Shown here piece after piece: positions 5,356 through 7,793 of a stretch of DNA of 7,793 nucleotides. Position 1 is the first letter of the stretch; every line of letters starts with the position of its first letter. Below the pieces are notes generated by a model that was not told where the DNA came from, made no database searches, and saw only the letters and a program-made list of their open reading frames with translations. The stretch covers positions 1-7,793 of the forward strand of contig DBBT01000075.1 in NCBI GenBank assembly GCA_002292345.1, read 5' to 3'. The translations under genes were made by a program, and so were the position numbers. The DNA is from Opitutia bacterium UBA977. GTDB taxonomy: Bacteria > Verrucomicrobiota > Verrucomicrobiia > Opitutales > Coraliomargaritaceae.

Positions 5356-7793
5356 TTATTCCGCGGATGCATCAATCGAACGATTAACTGAGCCAGCAGG
5401 CGTCATGATTGTCGGGTTCTGGAACAATGAGTTGGCATTCACGTTACGATAGCTCTGGCGAGATGGTGAACCACCTGGGCTGACTAGATTGGCCGTGACG
5501 AAGATCAGCAGATTGCGCTTTTGGCGCGTCTCTCCTTCAGAGCGAAACAGACGACCGAGGCCTGGAATGTCACCAAGGATTGGCACCTTGTCATTGACGG
5601 TCTTCACTTCATCCCGAGTCAAACCACCCATCACGACTGTCGCACCGTCAAAGACAGTGACTTCGGTAGTGATTTCACGCACCGAGAAGATCGGCTGGTA
5701 GAAGCCCGCTGGCACAGTGACCGTCAGATTACCTTGAAGCGCGACACTCGGACCACCGTACTCAACAAAGCCTTCAAACTCGGTGACACGTGGCTCCAAG
5801 ATAAGGCTGATAGTATCATCGTTCTCAACGTTTGGAGTGACGGTCATTTCAACCCCGACATTACGAGTGACGAAATCCTGCGGTGTGCCTGCAGTGATTG
5901 AGATACCACCGCCGCCGTTGCCGCCACTCGCGCCGCTGCCGCTGCCGCCATTACCCCCCGACGACACGGTCGACTCGATGTCGCCATAGCTTTCAGGGTA
6001 ACGCAGCTCTTGCGCCACGGTGATGGTGGCTCGCTTACCAGAAAGCACCGTGACCTTAGGCGCACTCATCAAATCGCTGCCCGTCTTGCGAGACAGTGCT
6101 CTGATCGCGAGATCGACATCCGCACCCGCCACGGACCAGCCAGTACTAGTGAAGGTATTCGTCGCGAGCGTTGCCAAGTCAATCGCTGAAGTAAGGCTTG
6201 GCGCTATATTCACCGCTTCAATATTTCCGTTTACACGAACTGCTGATGCATCTAGCCCAGTACTGAACGCAGTGCTTAAATTACGATTTTGCGTCTGACC
6301 GATACGAGCATTATCGTAGGTAGGGTTGCCATACTGGTCCAAGACAGGAAAGCCTTGGCCATCCACAATGAACTGCTGGCCATCGCCAACCGTCCAGTCG
6401 AAGCCAAGTTCTTCGAGATCGCCCTGCTGGACTTCAAGGAATTTCGATTCGATTTCAACCTGCTTCACCTCGTTGTAGTTACGCAAGATAACGCGCATGC
6501 GCTCAAGATTACGGCTAGTCTGAGTCACGATGAGTTGCTCGCCATCAAACGCGAGGCCCGCACCTGGCAAGTCGAAGTTAACACCCGCACTTTGGAAGAA
6601 CGATTGCAATGCCTCGACTTCTTCATTTTGCGAAGGCGCGCTGGAACCACTACTAGAAGGCGCAGCAAATGGGTCGACCGGGCCACCACCGGATGAGCCG
6701 CCACCATCACGGAAACCAGTCAAACGAATCATGGTCGCACGCGAAATCGGGAAAAACTCGGTGATATTTGAGGACTCGCCACCAGTGGCATCACTCGCAT
6801 CGACTGTGACCGCGTCGTTACCGACGGAGTAGGCGAAGTTCACTTGCTGGGTGACAAATTCAAGGATGCGATCCAAGTTCAAGTTACGCAGGCTGATGTT
6901 CACGCGGGGATTGCTTTGGTTGGCATCAAATAGCGGCACAATGTTCACCCCGACTTGCTCAGGATCATATTCAACTGAAAGCTCGGACAGTGTATCAATC
7001 ACGCGCGTCAATTCCATCCCAGAGAAATTAACCTGCGGGATGACGATGCCCTTCATCTTTTGTAAGATGCCACTGGTATTCTCAGCTTGAGCGGTCGCAT
7101 TCTTGTTAATGTCAAATACCTTGGGACGTTCCCAACTCTGATCGACCTCGGTCAACATTTGCTCACGGGTCTTATATTGGTTTTGGGCATGGATCGCGCC
7201 GAGAACCTCGGCAATACGAGTCTGGAACAGTTTTGCTTCCGAATTGTTTGCATCACGCGCCTCGACTTCCTTGAAAGTGGCTGCGGCTCCATCGTAGTCG
7301 CCGTTCAGGTATTGTGCACGGCCAGTGGTCAACAGATCACGGATAATTTTGTTTTGTGCCACGTATTCAGGACTGATGTCTTGAATCGACAGGTCGTATG
7401 GATTGGAAATCTGACGATCCAGATTGGTTGCCAATGAGTTAGCGCCCCGAGAGCGGCCACCAGCTGCGCGATAGTCTTCGAGCAGTGCTTCAGCACCCTT
7501 AGCATCGCCAGTTGCGGCCAACGCCTTGGCTTCCGTCAACACGATAGCGGCCTTGGTATCTTCGAGCTCGTCGAGCACGTCTGCTGTGGAGGTGTTCAGC
7601 GTAAGGCTGGCACTGGCGGCATTGAGCAATCCAGCGGCATCCGCATAAGCACCGAGCCCTGCAAGTTGCTCTGCTTCATCGATCGCATTTTTAGCGGCGG
7701 CAATCTTGGCATCCTGATCGGCAGCAGCGGCGGCGACGATTGAATCTGCGGCCGAGATCGCTGCCATCTTGGGCTCAGCAGCAGGTGCACGCT
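5356..7793 (-). CDS. Outer-membrane secretin of the type IV pilus / type II secretion family, Amuc_1098-like (5' partial)
   Basis: The TAA stop is at 5356-5358. The frame stays open to the right edge past the internal ATG at 7765-7767 (upstream residues ...RAPAAEPK). No signal peptide follows that Met, so the true N-terminus lies outside the window. Numbering from that Met (803 residues): about 1-195 is Ala-rich and helical with a TPR-like unit near 140-175. About 243-325 is an STN/N-type secretin subdomain (VNFSGMELTRVIDTLSELS, then VNISLRNLNLDRILEFV). A Gly/Ser/Pro linker spans about 354-380, and a second N-domain lies at about 384-435. The secretin core covers about 435-760, with LMSAPKVTVLSGKRATI (566-582), EITTEV and the signature VPILGDIPGLGRLF (728-741). 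The core forms the multimeric beta-barrel channel in the outer membrane. The organisation resembles the Verrucomicrobiota Amuc_1098 pilus secretins; type IV pilus versus type II secretion cannot be settled from this window. A strong terminator follows, so this is the last gene of its transcription unit. Confidence 0.93.
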   Translation of the reverse strand, partial: RAPAAEPKMAAISAADSIVAAAAADQDAKIAAAKNAIDEAEQLAGLGAYADAAGLLNAASASLTLNTSTADVLDELEDTKAAIVLTEAKALAATGDAKGAEALLEDYRAAGGRSRGANSLATNLDRQISNPYDLSIQDISPEYVAQNKIIRDLLTTGRAQYLNGDYDGAAATFKEVEARDANNSEAKLFQTRIAEVLGAIHAQNQYKTREQMLTEVDQSWERPKVFDINKNATAQAENTSGILQKMKGIVIPQVNFSGMELTRVIDTLSELSVEYDPEQVGVNIVPLFDANQSNPRVNISLRNLNLDRILEFVTQQVNFAYSVGNDAVTVDASDATGGESSNITEFFPISRATMIRLTGFRDGGGSSGGGPVDPFAAPSSSGSSAPSQNEEVEALQSFFQSAGVNFDLPGAGLAFDGEQLIVTQTSRNLERMRVILRNYNEVKQVEIESKFLEVQQGDLEELGFDWTVGDGQQFIVDGQGFPVLDQYGNPTYDNARIGQTQNRNLSTAFSTGLDASAVRVNGNIEAVNIAPSLTSAIDLATLATNTFTSTGWSVAGADVDLAIRALSRKTGSDLMSAPKVTVLSGKRATITVAQELRYPESYGDIESTVSSGGNGGSGSGASGGNGGGGISITAGTPQDFVTRNVGVEMTVTPNVENDDTISLILEPRVTEFEGFVEYGGPSVALQGNLTVTVPAGFYQPIFSVREITTEVTVFDGATVVMGGLTRDEVKTVNDKVPILGDIPGLGRLFRSEGETRQKRNLLIFVTANLVSPGGSPSRQSYRNVNANSLFQNPTIMTPAGSVNRSIDASAE

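Noticed and set aside
5905..5961. Possible microsatellite or non-coding GC-rich repeat
   Set aside because: It is an imperfect run of Gly/Ser/Asn/Ala codons in frame within the secretin, so it is a coding low-complexity loop rather than a separate repeat element.
5489..7437. Plus-strand frames of up to 135 codons opposite the secretin
   Set aside because: They mirror the strongly conserved secretin codons on the other strand, and none has a domain-like sequence.
7765..7767. ATG as the true secretin start
   Set aside because: The frame remains open upstream to the window edge, no Shine-Dalgarno sequence precedes this ATG, and no signal peptide follows it, although a secretin needs one.

Overview
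The window comes from a Gram-negative bacterium, most likely a marine Verrucomicrobiota of the Opitutae/Puniceicoccales (Coraliomargarita-like) kind. That placement is an inference. It rests on an outer-membrane secretin with an N-terminal helical/TPR region, resembling the Verrucomicrobiota Amuc_1098-type pilus secretins, and on a giant, very acidic exported protein with tandem bacterial PPC-type beta domains. No rRNA or other phylogenetic marker is present.

There are two genes, both on the minus strand and both cut by a window edge. Read in the direction of transcription, the first is a secretin (5356 to the right edge, N-terminus outside the window). It is followed 26 bases later by a strong hairpin-plus-T-tract terminator (about 5291-5330). 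After an intergenic region of about 90 bases comes the second gene (5200 to the left edge, C-terminus outside the window). It is an uninterrupted reading frame of at least 1733 codons for a secreted zinc metalloprotease. This frame has no stop inside the window.

The protease has a signal peptide, a pro-region of about 220 residues with a CxxC pair, a metzincin-type catalytic domain (HExxHxxGxxHD at residues 375-386, Met-turn at M409), a first PPC-like domain, an ASPM-SPD-2-Hydin / choice-of-anchor-D-like beta domain, and then at least eight more PPC-like domains, the last cut by the window edge. The secretin is the outer-membrane channel of a type IV pilus or type II secretion machine. The terminator indicates that the two genes are separate transcription units. 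Any functional link, such as the protease being exported by this machine, is speculation from adjacency.

I see no RNA genes, mobile elements, CRISPR arrays or plus-strand genes. The nearest thing to novelty is the domain architecture of the giant protease, together with a few local oddities in both proteins. I do not see convincing evidence for a wholly new system.
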